A DNA stretch of 64,000 bases from an uncultured Sphingomonadaceae bacterium (lineage in GTDB: Bacteria; Pseudomonadota; Alphaproteobacteria; Sphingomonadales; Sphingomonadaceae): assembly GCA_947501695.1 (NCBI GenBank), contig CANMWO010000001.1, forward strand, positions 1,674,001-1,738,000, read 5' to 3'. Each line of letters starts with the position of its first letter. The first letter of the stretch is position 1. The notes beneath the pieces were generated by a model, which saw nothing but the letters and a program-made list of their open reading frames with translations, was not told the origin of the DNA and made no database searches. Both the position numbers and the translations under genes were made by a program. This document shows positions 28,917 to 36,870 of the stretch, piece after piece.

Positions 28917-30044
28917 TCAGCTAACCTCAACGGACTGACTTGAAGCTGCATGGCCTGAGCTACCGCGTACCAAACCAGCAATTAGGCCAAATAGACTGCT
29001 ATGGTTTGCACGATAGTAGGTTGAACCTTTCGGGAAAGCCTCAGCAATGCGGCGATGCGCCTCACCCAGAGCGTGATAAGGGACACCAGGTAGCAAATGA
29101 TGCAATGCGTGATAACGCAGTCCTACCGGTGCCCATAAAGCCGGTAGTAAGCCGGGTGGTGGGACGTTCACACTATCGAGATATTGTTCCGTAACGCTCA
29201 TAGCCTCGCCATCATTTTCCCACAAATGGGCAACCAATGTACGGACCTGATTGAGCACGACGGAACCAGCCGCAATTGCAACCGCGATCAAGAAAGCTTT
29301 CATCGGAAGAAACCCGGTAGCCACGGCTGCTAGCAAAGCGATGGCCCAGATGCTGGCAGCTATTTCCTGTGCATACCATTGCCGTTTAAACTCGCCTTCG
29401 GGCGAACGCCGGCGAAATTCAGGGTTTATGACTAAGCCGGAATAGCGCTCAACCACTAACTTTCGCAGAGGTGGGATGACCGCTGATAACGGAGCCAGCA
29501 GGGCATAGCGGATGAACAAACCAATTGGTGCCAATGCCGATACCAGCACGAAAAGTGGCACTGTGTAAGGCTTCATAAGCGCCAAAGGCAAATATTCAGG
29601 ATCTTCGACTGTGCCATAGCGTGTCCGAGCATGATGGAGATTGTGAACGCCTTCATACATGAACGACGGCAGCAAAAGGGGAACACCGATCAACGCATTC
29701 CATGCGAAGTGAAAACCCCGCATCGAGCCCCGCCGAATATGGGTCAGCTCGTGAATGAAACTGCCGGCACGATAGAGCGCCAGAACGGAGATAATAGCTG
29801 CCAAGACCGCCAACCCGGTGCTTTGAACCAGGATCGCGGCCACCATTGCACCATATCCAATTACCGCAGATGCGAGTAAATCTGACCAATAGATCGCAGG
29901 ACGTACCGCGTTGAGATCACGCGTAACCTTTGCCGCCGTGCGGATCAGCTCATTGTCATCAAAAGCCGGCACTTTTGCGACATCGGCAGCAACAGCATCG
30001 GGCGATATGGTGGCATCGGTGGCCTTGGGGAGAGAATGTTTCAT
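28917..30044 (-). CDS. membrane fatty acid desaturase/hydroxylase family protein
   Basis: 375 residues. The three histidine clusters of membrane di-iron desaturases are present: HELTH near residue 104, HNLHHAR near 136 and YHALHHLLP near 325, with paired hydrophobic helices between them. It would introduce a double bond or hydroxyl into a fatty acyl or ceramide chain in the inner membrane. The gene converges with lptG (2 bases between stops) and is divergent from the candidate ceramide synthase, so action on sphingolipid chains is plausible but unproven; phospholipid or carotenoid-type substrates are alternatives. Confidence 0.87.
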   Translation of the reverse strand: MKHSLPKATDATISPDAVAADVAKVPAFDDNELIRTAAKVTRDLNAVRPAIYWSDLLASAVIGYGAMVAAILVQSTGLAVLAAIISVLALYRAGSFIHELTHIRRGSMRGFHFAWNALIGVPLLLPSFMYEGVHNLHHARTRYGTVEDPEYLPLALMKPYTVPLFVLVSALAPIGLFIRYALLAPLSAVIPPLRKLVVERYSGLVINPEFRRRSPEGEFKRQWYAQEIAASIWAIALLAAVATGFLPMKAFLIAVAIAAGSVVLNQVRTLVAHLWENDGEAMSVTEQYLDSVNVPPPGLLPALWAPVGLRYHALHHLLPGVPYHALGEAHRRIAEAFPKGSTYYRANHSSLFGLIAGLVRGSSGHAASSQSVEVS

Positions 30045-30219
30045 AAATTCCTGACTTCGTATTTTGGTGCGTACAGCAGGACATCATGGCGAGATGATGG
30101 CATTGCTATGGTTTCTCGCACTGACCCGGACCATTGCCATGCGGATTGCCAGCGCTTGACATGTTGACCGGAATAACGCCACAGCATGACAAAGCTAAGT
30201 GCAAATAACCGCTTAAAAG

Positions 30220-31389
30220 GTGCAAATAAATACAGTGTCATCGCATATAGTCATACAACCTGTCACCACCAAGGCCCAACTCAAGAGCTTCGTCGAACTC
30301 CCCTATCGCTTATACGCCGAGGACCCCCATTGGGTTCCACCCTTAAAATCAGAAGTTTATGCGCTGCTTAACCCAAAGAAAAACCCTTTCTTTGAGCACG
30401 CTACAGTACAGATTTTTTTGGCGGAACAAGGTGGTAAAGTCGTTGGCCGAATTAGCGCGCATATCGACCATCTTGCGCTCGAACAGCCGGTAGAAAAGGG
30501 TATGGGCCCTGGCACTGGCAATTGGGGGCTGTTGGAAGCTGAAAACGAGGCTGCCGCGAAACCATTAATTGATGCAGCGGAAAATTGGTTGCGAGAGCAA
30601 GGCATGCACAGGGTGATCGCACCGCTGAGCCTGTCCGTTTGGGATGAACCGGGTTTGCTGACAACCGGCCATGATCATAGCCCGACGGTGATGATGGGCC
30701 ACCACAAACCGGAATATCAGAATTGGATCGAGAGCGACGGCTATAAGAGCGTCAAAGAGCTTATTACCTATGATCTCGCAATTGATAAGGGCCTACCGCC
30801 TCTTATTGACCGGATCGTTAAATCCGGAGAACGCAGCAGCAAATTGAAGTTGCGAAAGGTCGACAAGTCGCATTTTGACCGCGATGCCAAAATCATAATG
30901 AATATTCTTAATGATGCATGGTCTGACAACTGGGGCTTTGTTCCACTGACCGATCATGAAATTGACCATGTTGGTGTCAAATTGAAGCCCATTGTCTATG
31001 AAGATCTGATCATGATCGCGGAACTAGAAGGCAGACCGGTAGCTTTCCTTATGACGCTGCCCGATCTCAATGACCGCACCAAGGGTATGAATGGCAGTTT
31101 ACTGCCGTTTAACTGGGCAAAGCTGCTTTGGTGGCTGAAATTTCCTAAGTCTCGGACTATGCGAGTGCCGCTCATGGGCGTGATAAAAGAACTGCAAAGT
31201 AGCCGGATGGCCAGTCAGATGGCCTTTATGATGATCGAATATATCCGCCGCGAAGCCGTGGCCAAATATGGTGCAACCCGCGGTGAGTTGGGCTGGGTAC
31301 TCGATGACAATCAAGGAATGATCGCGATTGCAGACGCCATCGAATCCAAAATTAACAGGGTTTATACGCTTTACGAAAAGACGATCTGA
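30220..31389 (+). CDS. GNAT-like N-acyltransferase, candidate bacterial ceramide synthase
   Basis: 389 residues from GTG 30220 (a GTG at 30235 is also possible). It belongs to the long GNAT-like family with N-terminal VELPYRLYAEDPHWVPPLKSE and FFEHATVQIFLAEQGGKVVGRISAHID, a central GPLSLSVWDEPGLL-type segment (here APLSLSVWDE), and a C-terminal acyl-CoA-binding-like GELGWVLDDNQGM. These are known as YghO-like proteins; the Caulobacter member is the ceramide synthase bCerS. Together with spt, ACP and a CerR-like gene in the same 13 kb, an N-acylation role on the sphingoid base is likely. It is divergent from the desaturase gene. Confidence 0.68.
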   Translation: MQINTVSSHIVIQPVTTKAQLKSFVELPYRLYAEDPHWVPPLKSEVYALLNPKKNPFFEHATVQIFLAEQGGKVVGRISAHIDHLALEQPVEKGMGPGTGNWGLLEAENEAAAKPLIDAAENWLREQGMHRVIAPLSLSVWDEPGLLTTGHDHSPTVMMGHHKPEYQNWIESDGYKSVKELITYDLAIDKGLPPLIDRIVKSGERSSKLKLRKVDKSHFDRDAKIIMNILNDAWSDNWGFVPLTDHEIDHVGVKLKPIVYEDLIMIAELEGRPVAFLMTLPDLNDRTKGMNGSLLPFNWAKLLWWLKFPKSRTMRVPLMGVIKELQSSRMASQMAFMMIEYIRREAVAKYGATRGELGWVLDDNQGMIAIADAIESKINRVYTLYEKTI

Positions 31390-31472
31390 GCAAAGACGTT
31401 CACCTCCCTTTCAGCAGTATCGCATTAAGCGTTTCAGCATCTCTTCCCCGAGTTTATTTGCGAGAGAATGAC

Positions 31473-32627
31473 ATGATTGATCGCAACAGCCTGTTTCGCC
31501 TCTTCCTTGCTTCTATACTGGTAGCCCTGCCTACACAGGCCTTAGTCGCGATATCGATAAAATGCCCTGCTGATATGCCATATATCGGGCCAGCACCGAT
31601 TTCTGTTATTGTACCAGACGCCACCTCACCATCGACCGAAAAATCATCGGCCGATCCGACGAGTCTGTCGGTCTTGTTTTCCGATATGTTCACCAAATCC
31701 AAAGCAACTAGCATGACCGTCGCTCTAGCTGATAAAAGTGGACCGATATGGACAGAAACAAAAGGCTTGGAGGGGCCCGAAAAGCTGCACTATTGGGCCA
31801 GTGTCGGAAAAACCTTTACCGCTGTCGTCATCATGCAACTGGTCGAAGACGAGCGTCTATCGCTTGATGACAAGCTATCAAACTGGATCGACAACGTTCC
31901 TAATGGTGATTTGATTACGATCAGAATGTTGTTGGATCATAGTTCCGGCCTTTACAGCACCAATGAAGATCCGGTGGTAGTCAAAGAAAATCACGGGCCG
32001 CTTAGCCTGAAAGACAATATCAAAATCCTCAAAAAGCACGGCCCACTATTTTGTCCGGGGCAATATTGGCGTTACTCTAACACAGGCTATTTTTTTCTGG
32101 GTGAAATTGCAGAACAGATTTACGGCCAGCCTTTACCTCAGATCATCAAAGCCCAGATTACCGACAAAGTCGGCCTTAAAAACACTCGCATGCTGGTGGT
32201 TGGCGAGGATGTGTCTGATGTAGCTAAGCCGCAGCCAAGCGACGGCCAGAAATCAGATATCCGGACGCCCGGCCCCGCTGGACCGATAGCTGCGACATCA
32301 GCGGATATGGTCCAATTCTGGCGGGCTTTTCTGAACGGCGAATTGGTCACCCAAGAGACACGCAATCAAATGTTAGCAACGCTCTATCCGATGTTTGATA
32401 AAAGCACCTTTTACGGCCTCGGGGTCATGGCGATGCAAACGCCCAGACCTAACGGCGAACCGACGATATGGGTTGGCCATGCTGGTGGTATGCCGGGAAT
32501 TAGGGCGTTTGTGATGATTGATCCCGTGTCCCGGCAATATGTATCCGTTGCACTGACCGGCGACGGCCCAGCCTCTGCGGTGGCTTACAACATGCTAAAA
32601 GCGTGGCGGGAAAACAGTGTACCCTAA
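31473..32627 (+). CDS. serine hydrolase, class C beta-lactamase family
   Basis: 384 residues from ATG 31473 (an in-frame TTG is 15 bases upstream). A signal-like hydrophobic segment covers residues 7-28. Catalytic motifs are SVGK (SxxK) about residue 110, YSN in RYSNTGYFF near 202 and HAG in GHAGGMPG near 345 (KTG equivalent). Such proteins are periplasmic esterases, peptidases or D-aminopeptidase-like enzymes, rarely true beta-lactamases. No partner is evident. It lies downstream of the ceramide-synthase candidate but with an 83-base gap. Confidence 0.87.
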   Translation: MIDRNSLFRLFLASILVALPTQALVAISIKCPADMPYIGPAPISVIVPDATSPSTEKSSADPTSLSVLFSDMFTKSKATSMTVALADKSGPIWTETKGLEGPEKLHYWASVGKTFTAVVIMQLVEDERLSLDDKLSNWIDNVPNGDLITIRMLLDHSSGLYSTNEDPVVVKENHGPLSLKDNIKILKKHGPLFCPGQYWRYSNTGYFFLGEIAEQIYGQPLPQIIKAQITDKVGLKNTRMLVVGEDVSDVAKPQPSDGQKSDIRTPGPAGPIAATSADMVQFWRAFLNGELVTQETRNQMLATLYPMFDKSTFYGLGVMAMQTPRPNGEPTIWVGHAGGMPGIRAFVMIDPVSRQYVSVALTGDGPASAVAYNMLKAWRENSVP

Positions 32628-32636
32628 CTAGAAATA

Positions 32637-33452
32637 TTAGCCGCCCGAGGCAAATCGCTCTGCATCGCTGCGGATGAGTGCATCTATACCGCGCATCCAT
32701 AGATCATTATGTCCGCCATTTCTTATCGGATGTGCAATCTTGGGTTCCTGTGCCGCATCAAATAATCTCTGTCCCATGGCAAAGGGTATCAGATCGTCAT
32801 TCGTGCCGTGTATCCAACTCAACGGCATATCAATCTTTTGTATCCGGTCGATAGAACGGTAACGATCCTTGATCAGCAGTTTGGCCGGCAACAGCGAAAA
32901 TTGCCGCTGAGCCATGTCATCCATTCCGGTATAGGCCGCTTCCAAAATCAGACCCGATGCCTCGTTTCGCGACGCAAGCCATGTCGCCACGCCGGTTCCA
33001 AGGGATTGCGCTGCGATAACAATCCGGTCTGCGCCATAGCCTTCGGCAATCAACCAATCATAATTGGCCTGTGCCGACGCATAGAGAGCATCTTCGCTTG
33101 GCGCTCCAGAATTGCCGCCATAGCCGGGATATCCAACCGCCAGCACACCTGCTCCCTCTTGAGCCATCGCCTGATATATCGATAAGCGTGCGGCTACCGA
33201 GCCGCCGTTGCCGTGAAAATGAACGATAACCGGCTTTGATTCATCAGTGGGTGGGCGCCACAAGGATATAAGCTCACCGGAACCTTCTATGACGATGTCC
33301 ACAGTATCAAAGCGAACTTCGCCTAGTTCTTTCTCGGACAAGACATATTGATCCGGAAAATATAGAAGACTGCGTTGAAAGCCGTAGGCCAGTGCAACAA
33401 GCAATAGATAGAGCCCCGCCACAACGACCAAGCTCACCAGAAAAAACCGCAT
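32637..33452 (-). CDS. alpha/beta hydrolase (BEM46/YfhR-like), membrane-anchored
   Basis: 271 residues. A hydrophobic N-terminal segment (about 4-24) probably anchors it. The hydrolase core has HFHGNGGS (oxyanion loop), AAQSLGTG with the nucleophile Ser, and GTNDDLIPF with the acid, then GGHND with the catalytic His. Members hydrolyse esters or amides; the substrate is unknown. Its ATG overlaps the xth stop by one base (TAATG), so it is the last gene of an erpA-xth-hydrolase unit. Confidence 0.87.
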   Translation of the reverse strand: MRFFLVSLVVVAGLYLLLVALAYGFQRSLLYFPDQYVLSEKELGEVRFDTVDIVIEGSGELISLWRPPTDESKPVIVHFHGNGGSVAARLSIYQAMAQEGAGVLAVGYPGYGGNSGAPSEDALYASAQANYDWLIAEGYGADRIVIAAQSLGTGVATWLASRNEASGLILEAAYTGMDDMAQRQFSLLPAKLLIKDRYRSIDRIQKIDMPLSWIHGTNDDLIPFAMGQRLFDAAQEPKIAHPIRNGGHNDLWMRGIDALIRSDAERFASGG

Positions 33453-34240
33453 TAGAGGTCGAGTTCAATCCAGGTTGGTGCGTGGTCACTTGCTTTTTCA
33501 CGACCACGATGTTCCTTGTCGACCCCGCAATTGTGCAGCCGGTCTGCTGCTAACGGGCTAAGTAGAAGGTGATCGATCCGAAAACCCTGATCCCGCTGCC
33601 ATCCTCCACTGCGATAATCCCAATAGGTCCAAATTTTACCGGCTGGGTGAGTCACACCGAGAGCATCCGTCCAGCCGTCATGCAGCATACGCTGATAAGC
33701 CTCACGGCTTTCAGGCTGCATCAGCGCATCATTTTGCATGGCTTTGACCGAGAACACATCATTGTCCCGTGGAATGACATTATAGTCACCGGCCAAAATA
33801 GCAGGAACTTCTTCCTGCCAGATTTCCGCAGCCCGATCGCGCAATCGCTTCATCCAGCGCAGTTTGAAATCAAACTTGGGGCCTGGCTGCGGATTGCCAT
33901 TGGGCAGATAAATACTCGCTACCCGCACCATCTCACCATCTGCGCCTTTGACATTAGCCTCGAGATAACGGCTATGCTCATCCTCTGGTTCACCGTCGAG
34001 GCCGCGTTTAATCTCTTCGGGTTGTTGATCGCGGGTCAGGATAGCGACACCATTAAAGCTTTTTTGCCCGTGCCAAATCGCACCATAGCCGATTTTTTCA
34101 AATTCAGCTGCAGGAAAACCTTCATCCTGCGTCTTGATTTCCTGCAAACAAGCGACGTCCGGCTTGGTCTCTTCGAGCCATTCCAGCAAGCGCGGCAAGC
34201 GCGCCTTTATGCCATTAATGTTGAAACTGGCTATTCTCAC
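33452..34240 (-). CDS. xth: exodeoxyribonuclease III / AP endonuclease
   Basis: 262 residues from GTG 34240, giving the conserved start RIASFNINGIKAR. Metal and catalytic residues of the EEP fold are visible: CLQEIKTQDEGFP (Glu), AGDYNVIPRDNDV (Asp-Asn), GFRIDHLLLSP and SDHAPTW with the terminal Asp-His. It cuts the backbone at abasic sites in base-excision repair. It starts 11 bases after the erpA stop, the usual arrangement in alphaproteobacteria. Confidence 0.95.
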   Translation of the reverse strand: MRIASFNINGIKARLPRLLEWLEETKPDVACLQEIKTQDEGFPAAEFEKIGYGAIWHGQKSFNGVAILTRDQQPEEIKRGLDGEPEDEHSRYLEANVKGADGEMVRVASIYLPNGNPQPGPKFDFKLRWMKRLRDRAAEIWQEEVPAILAGDYNVIPRDNDVFSVKAMQNDALMQPESREAYQRMLHDGWTDALGVTHPAGKIWTYWDYRSGGWQRDQGFRIDHLLLSPLAADRLHNCGVDKEHRGREKASDHAPTWIELDL

Positions 34241-34251
34241 CGATGCTGCGA

Positions 34252-34614
34252 TCAGACGGAAAAGCTGGAACCGCAGCCACAGCCGGATGCAGCGTTGGGG
34301 TTAGTTACCTGAAAGGCGTTACCACCTAAGGACTCCACAAAATCGACAGCACTACCGCGGACGAGATCAAGACTGATTTCATCGACAACCAAGGTCACAC
34401 CAGATTCCTCTACAGCCACATCATCCGATTCAACTTCTTCGGCTAAGCCAAAACGATATTGAAAACCGGAGCATCCACCACCTTCAACTGCCAAGCGCAA
34501 AATGGCCGGCTTTTCCTGCTTTTCAGCAATAGCGGCCACGCGTTTTGCGGCATTGGGTGTCAGAATGATATCCTGCCCTGAATCTTGATCGACGGTTTCA
34601 GCTGTTTGGGTCAT
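34252..34614 (-). CDS. erpA: iron-sulfur cluster insertion protein ErpA (HesB/IscA family)
   Basis: 120 residues from ATG 34614; codons upstream to 34671 are not typical. The A-type carrier cysteines are C48 in GGGCSGFQY, and C112 and C114 in the GCGCG tail. It receives [Fe-S] clusters and passes them to apoproteins. ErpA and IscA are hard to separate by sequence; the xth neighbour fits the gene usually called erpA. It is preceded by a strong hairpin terminator at 34692-34730, so it has its own promoter in the short gap. Confidence 0.92.
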   Translation of the reverse strand: MTQTAETVDQDSGQDIILTPNAAKRVAAIAEKQEKPAILRLAVEGGGCSGFQYRFGLAEEVESDDVAVEESGVTLVVDEISLDLVRGSAVDFVESLGGNAFQVTNPNAASGCGCGSSFSV

Positions 34615-34691
34615 GTCAATAAGATAGGGATTGTGCAGCAGAGTGTCAAAAGAAGCCGCGAGAAAAATCACGAAAATCTAACCATCTATAA

Positions 34692-34730
34692 AAAAGGGTT
34701 GGTAAGCGTTTCAGCATTACCAACCCTTTT
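34692..34730. terminator. perfect 14-bp hairpin, bidirectional terminator
   Basis: AAAAGGGTTGGTAA (34692-34705) pairs fully with 34717-34730 across an 11-base loop, with A and T runs on both sides. For the leftward M23 peptidase gene it is a rho-independent terminator separating it from erpA. It could also work in the other direction. Confidence 0.85.
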
Positions 34731-34770
34731 TAACACCCTCTCCCAAAGGTATATGGTATTATAGGCCGTG

Positions 34771-35478
34771 CTATTCAGCGGGGCCGCCCAGTGCAACACC
34801 TGGTGTCGCTTTGTGGGCCAAAAGAAAATCGTTGGATTGCATGAATGGAACCGGGTTAACCGCTTCGCCAGCAATGCGTACTTCATAGTGAAGGTGACTG
34901 CCGGTAGAACGACCGGTCGAGCCCATGAAACCAATTAAATCACCGCTTTTAACACGTGCATTAGCTTTAACATTCAAGCGGGACATATGCCCGTAACGGG
35001 TCTGAATCTCGTTACCGTGATTGATCTCAATGTAGTTACCATAGCCGCGTACCCATTGTGACCGTCCGACAATGCCGTCTGCTGTTGCATAAATAGGGGT
35101 ACCGACCGGGCCAGCCATATCAATGCCCTTATGACGGGCACGGCGACCTTTGAAAGGATCAGAGCGGAAACCGTAAGAGCTGGTCAACTTGTAGTTTTCA
35201 ACAGGTTTGCGCGAAGGTATGGTCAATTTGACTGGTATTTTCTTTCCCTGTCCAGACCAATTGTTGAAGAGGAGGCGAAATGCCGGATCTGCTTCACCAA
35301 GGATATCGTTAGAAGTTGACGATTTGCTTTTCAAACCGTCGAGGGGGAGGCTGGCGTCCGCATCTGCTGCTTCGGCAGCCATCGCTGTGGAGGAGAATGT
35401 TATTGCGGATCCTAAGATCGCAAATGTTGTGACTTTTTTCACAACCCCATGAAACAAACCTACTACGCTATCGGTCAT
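34771..35478 (-). CDS. M23-family metallopeptidase (LytM/peptidoglycan DD-endopeptidase-like)
   Basis: 235 residues. Signal peptide with basic VVKKVTTFAILGS and cleavage near AMA-AEA (about residue 34). The lysostaphin-type domain begins at about 110, with the zinc ligands in RHKGIDMAG (His and Asp) and the HxH in SHLHYEVR. No LysM domain or coiled coil, so it is a simple periplasmic enzyme or regulator acting on cell-wall cross-links. Single-gene unit closed by the hairpin at 34692. Confidence 0.9.
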   Translation of the reverse strand: MTDSVVGLFHGVVKKVTTFAILGSAITFSSTAMAAEAADADASLPLDGLKSKSSTSNDILGEADPAFRLLFNNWSGQGKKIPVKLTIPSRKPVENYKLTSSYGFRSDPFKGRRARHKGIDMAGPVGTPIYATADGIVGRSQWVRGYGNYIEINHGNEIQTRYGHMSRLNVKANARVKSGDLIGFMGSTGRSTGSHLHYEVRIAGEAVNPVPFMQSNDFLLAHKATPGVALGGPAE

Positions 35479-35586
35479 AAACTGATCGAGTCCTGCTACT
35501 GCGAACCGAAAAACTATCGGTTCAAAATTTTTGACAGAAATTCTGCCCCCGTTCTGTACCGATAGAAGTAGGTTTATTTTGGTTAA

Positions 35587-36396
35587 TTATTCAATACCAA
35601 GATAATATTCCTGAGTTAAACCGGCTGCACGACGGGCTGAGTCGTTAAATGGAGGCTTTAACCCGCCTCTAAAGTGAGTTTTTACAAGATTTTTCCAATG
35701 GTGATGGGGGTCGATTTTTTCCTTTTCACAGCAATATTCGAACCATTTGGTTCCAAAAAACACGTGATTTATCTCATCATGGTATATTCGATTTAACACC
35801 TTAGCTGTCAGCAGATCGCCCTGCGCTTTGAAGCGTTCAACTGTTTCGAGAGTGATATCCAGACCACGTGCTTCCAGCACCATCGGTACAATCGCCAATC
35901 GTGCGGAGACATCATAAGCCGTTTCTTTCGCAGTATCCCACAAGCCATCATGCGCAGGCAAATCGCCATAAAAACTGCCCATTTCGCGCAATCGCCGGTC
36001 CAAAAGCACGAAATGCATGGCTTCTTCAGCGCCGACGCGAAACCAGTCGTCGGAAAATTCACGCGGGAATGCAGCCCCGAACCGTCCGATCATATCAAAT
36101 GCCAGATCAATTGCGACAAATTCAATATGCGCCAAGGCATGTATGAGTGCCACGCGTTTCGTCACCGACGTACCTTTGCCACGCCGTGGCATTTGCCTCG
36201 GCTGCAACAATTCTGGGCGTTCCGGTCGCGCAGGTACGTCTGGCATAGATGCTGCAAAATCAGCCTCTAACCTCCCCTTGCGCCATTCTCTGGTCGCATA
36301 TCGGGCCGCCATAACCTTGGCGGCTGGTTCTGCCGTCATCATGACCGCTCTTACGGCTTCGCCAGCAGAAGGCTTTATTGGAGCTAGGACGTTCAA
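35587..36396 (-). CDS. ferritin-like domain protein (DUF455)
   Basis: 269 residues from TTG 36396, with GAGG about ten bases before. The ferritin-like di-metal ligands are seen in HALAHIEFVAIDL (Glu-x-x-His type), RVGAEEAMHFVLL (E-x-x-H) and IYHDEINHVFFG (E-x-x-H), spread over four helices. DUF455 proteins are uncharacterised and found beside bcp-like or cytidylate genes. It starts 12 bases after the bcp stop and is the last gene of a tgt-glnE-bcp unit. Function beyond metal binding is unknown. Confidence 0.88.
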   Translation of the reverse strand: MNVLAPIKPSAGEAVRAVMMTAEPAAKVMAARYATREWRKGRLEADFAASMPDVPARPERPELLQPRQMPRRGKGTSVTKRVALIHALAHIEFVAIDLAFDMIGRFGAAFPREFSDDWFRVGAEEAMHFVLLDRRLREMGSFYGDLPAHDGLWDTAKETAYDVSARLAIVPMVLEARGLDITLETVERFKAQGDLLTAKVLNRIYHDEINHVFFGTKWFEYCCEKEKIDPHHHWKNLVKTHFRGGLKPPFNDSARRAAGLTQEYYLGIE

Positions 36397-36408
36397 ATCA
36401 AGAATGCC

Positions 36409-36870
36409 TCAAGCGGCCTGAACGGCGGCCAGCACTTCTTCAGCATGCCCTTTGACCTTCACTTTCGGCCAAACCTGCAACACCTTGCCGTCCGGTCCGA
36501 TCAGGAAAGTCGATCTTATGATGCCCATGTAGGTTTTACCGTACATTTTCTTCTCGGCCCAAACACCAATTTTTTCAAGAAATTCAGTGCTTTCATCCGA
36601 CGCAATATCAACGGTCAGCTCCTGTTTGGTGATGAAATTCTGCTGGCGCTTCGGGCTATCGGCAGACATGCCGAGAACCGCCGCTCCGGCTTTTTCAAAC
36701 TCCGGCAACATTGCCGAAAAGTCCTTTGATTCAGTCGTACATCCAGGCGTGCTCGCTTTAGGATAGAAAAATAGCACCAACTTTTTCCCGTGATAATCGG
36801 ATAATTTCACGGTGCTGCCATCGGGCGCCGTCAATTCCATGTCCGGAAGTTTGTCGCCAACATCTATCAT
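36409..36870 (-). CDS. bcp: thioredoxin-dependent thiol peroxidase (Bcp/PrxQ family)
   Basis: 153 residues with the AhpC-TSA fold. The peroxidatic cysteine is C44 in ASTPGCTTESKDF. This is the only cysteine of the whole protein, so the resolving Cys found five residues on in E. coli Bcp is missing and it must work as a 1-Cys peroxiredoxin that uses an external thiol. It overlaps glnE by four bases (ATGA). Confidence 0.93.
   Translation of the reverse strand: MIDVGDKLPDMELTAPDGSTVKLSDYHGKKLVLFFYPKASTPGCTTESKDFSAMLPEFEKAGAAVLGMSADSPKRQQNFITKQELTVDIASDESTEFLEKIGVWAEKKMYGKTYMGIIRSTFLIGPDGKVLQVWPKVKVKGHAEEVLAAVQAA

Noticed and set aside
33569-34312. 247-codon open frame antisense to xth
   Set aside because: No start signal or motif; xth on the other strand has all catalytic residues.
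35503-35523. Hairpin GAACCGA/TCGGTTC in the leader of the M23 gene
   Set aside because: Short 7-bp repeat with no T tail and no known element; could be chance.
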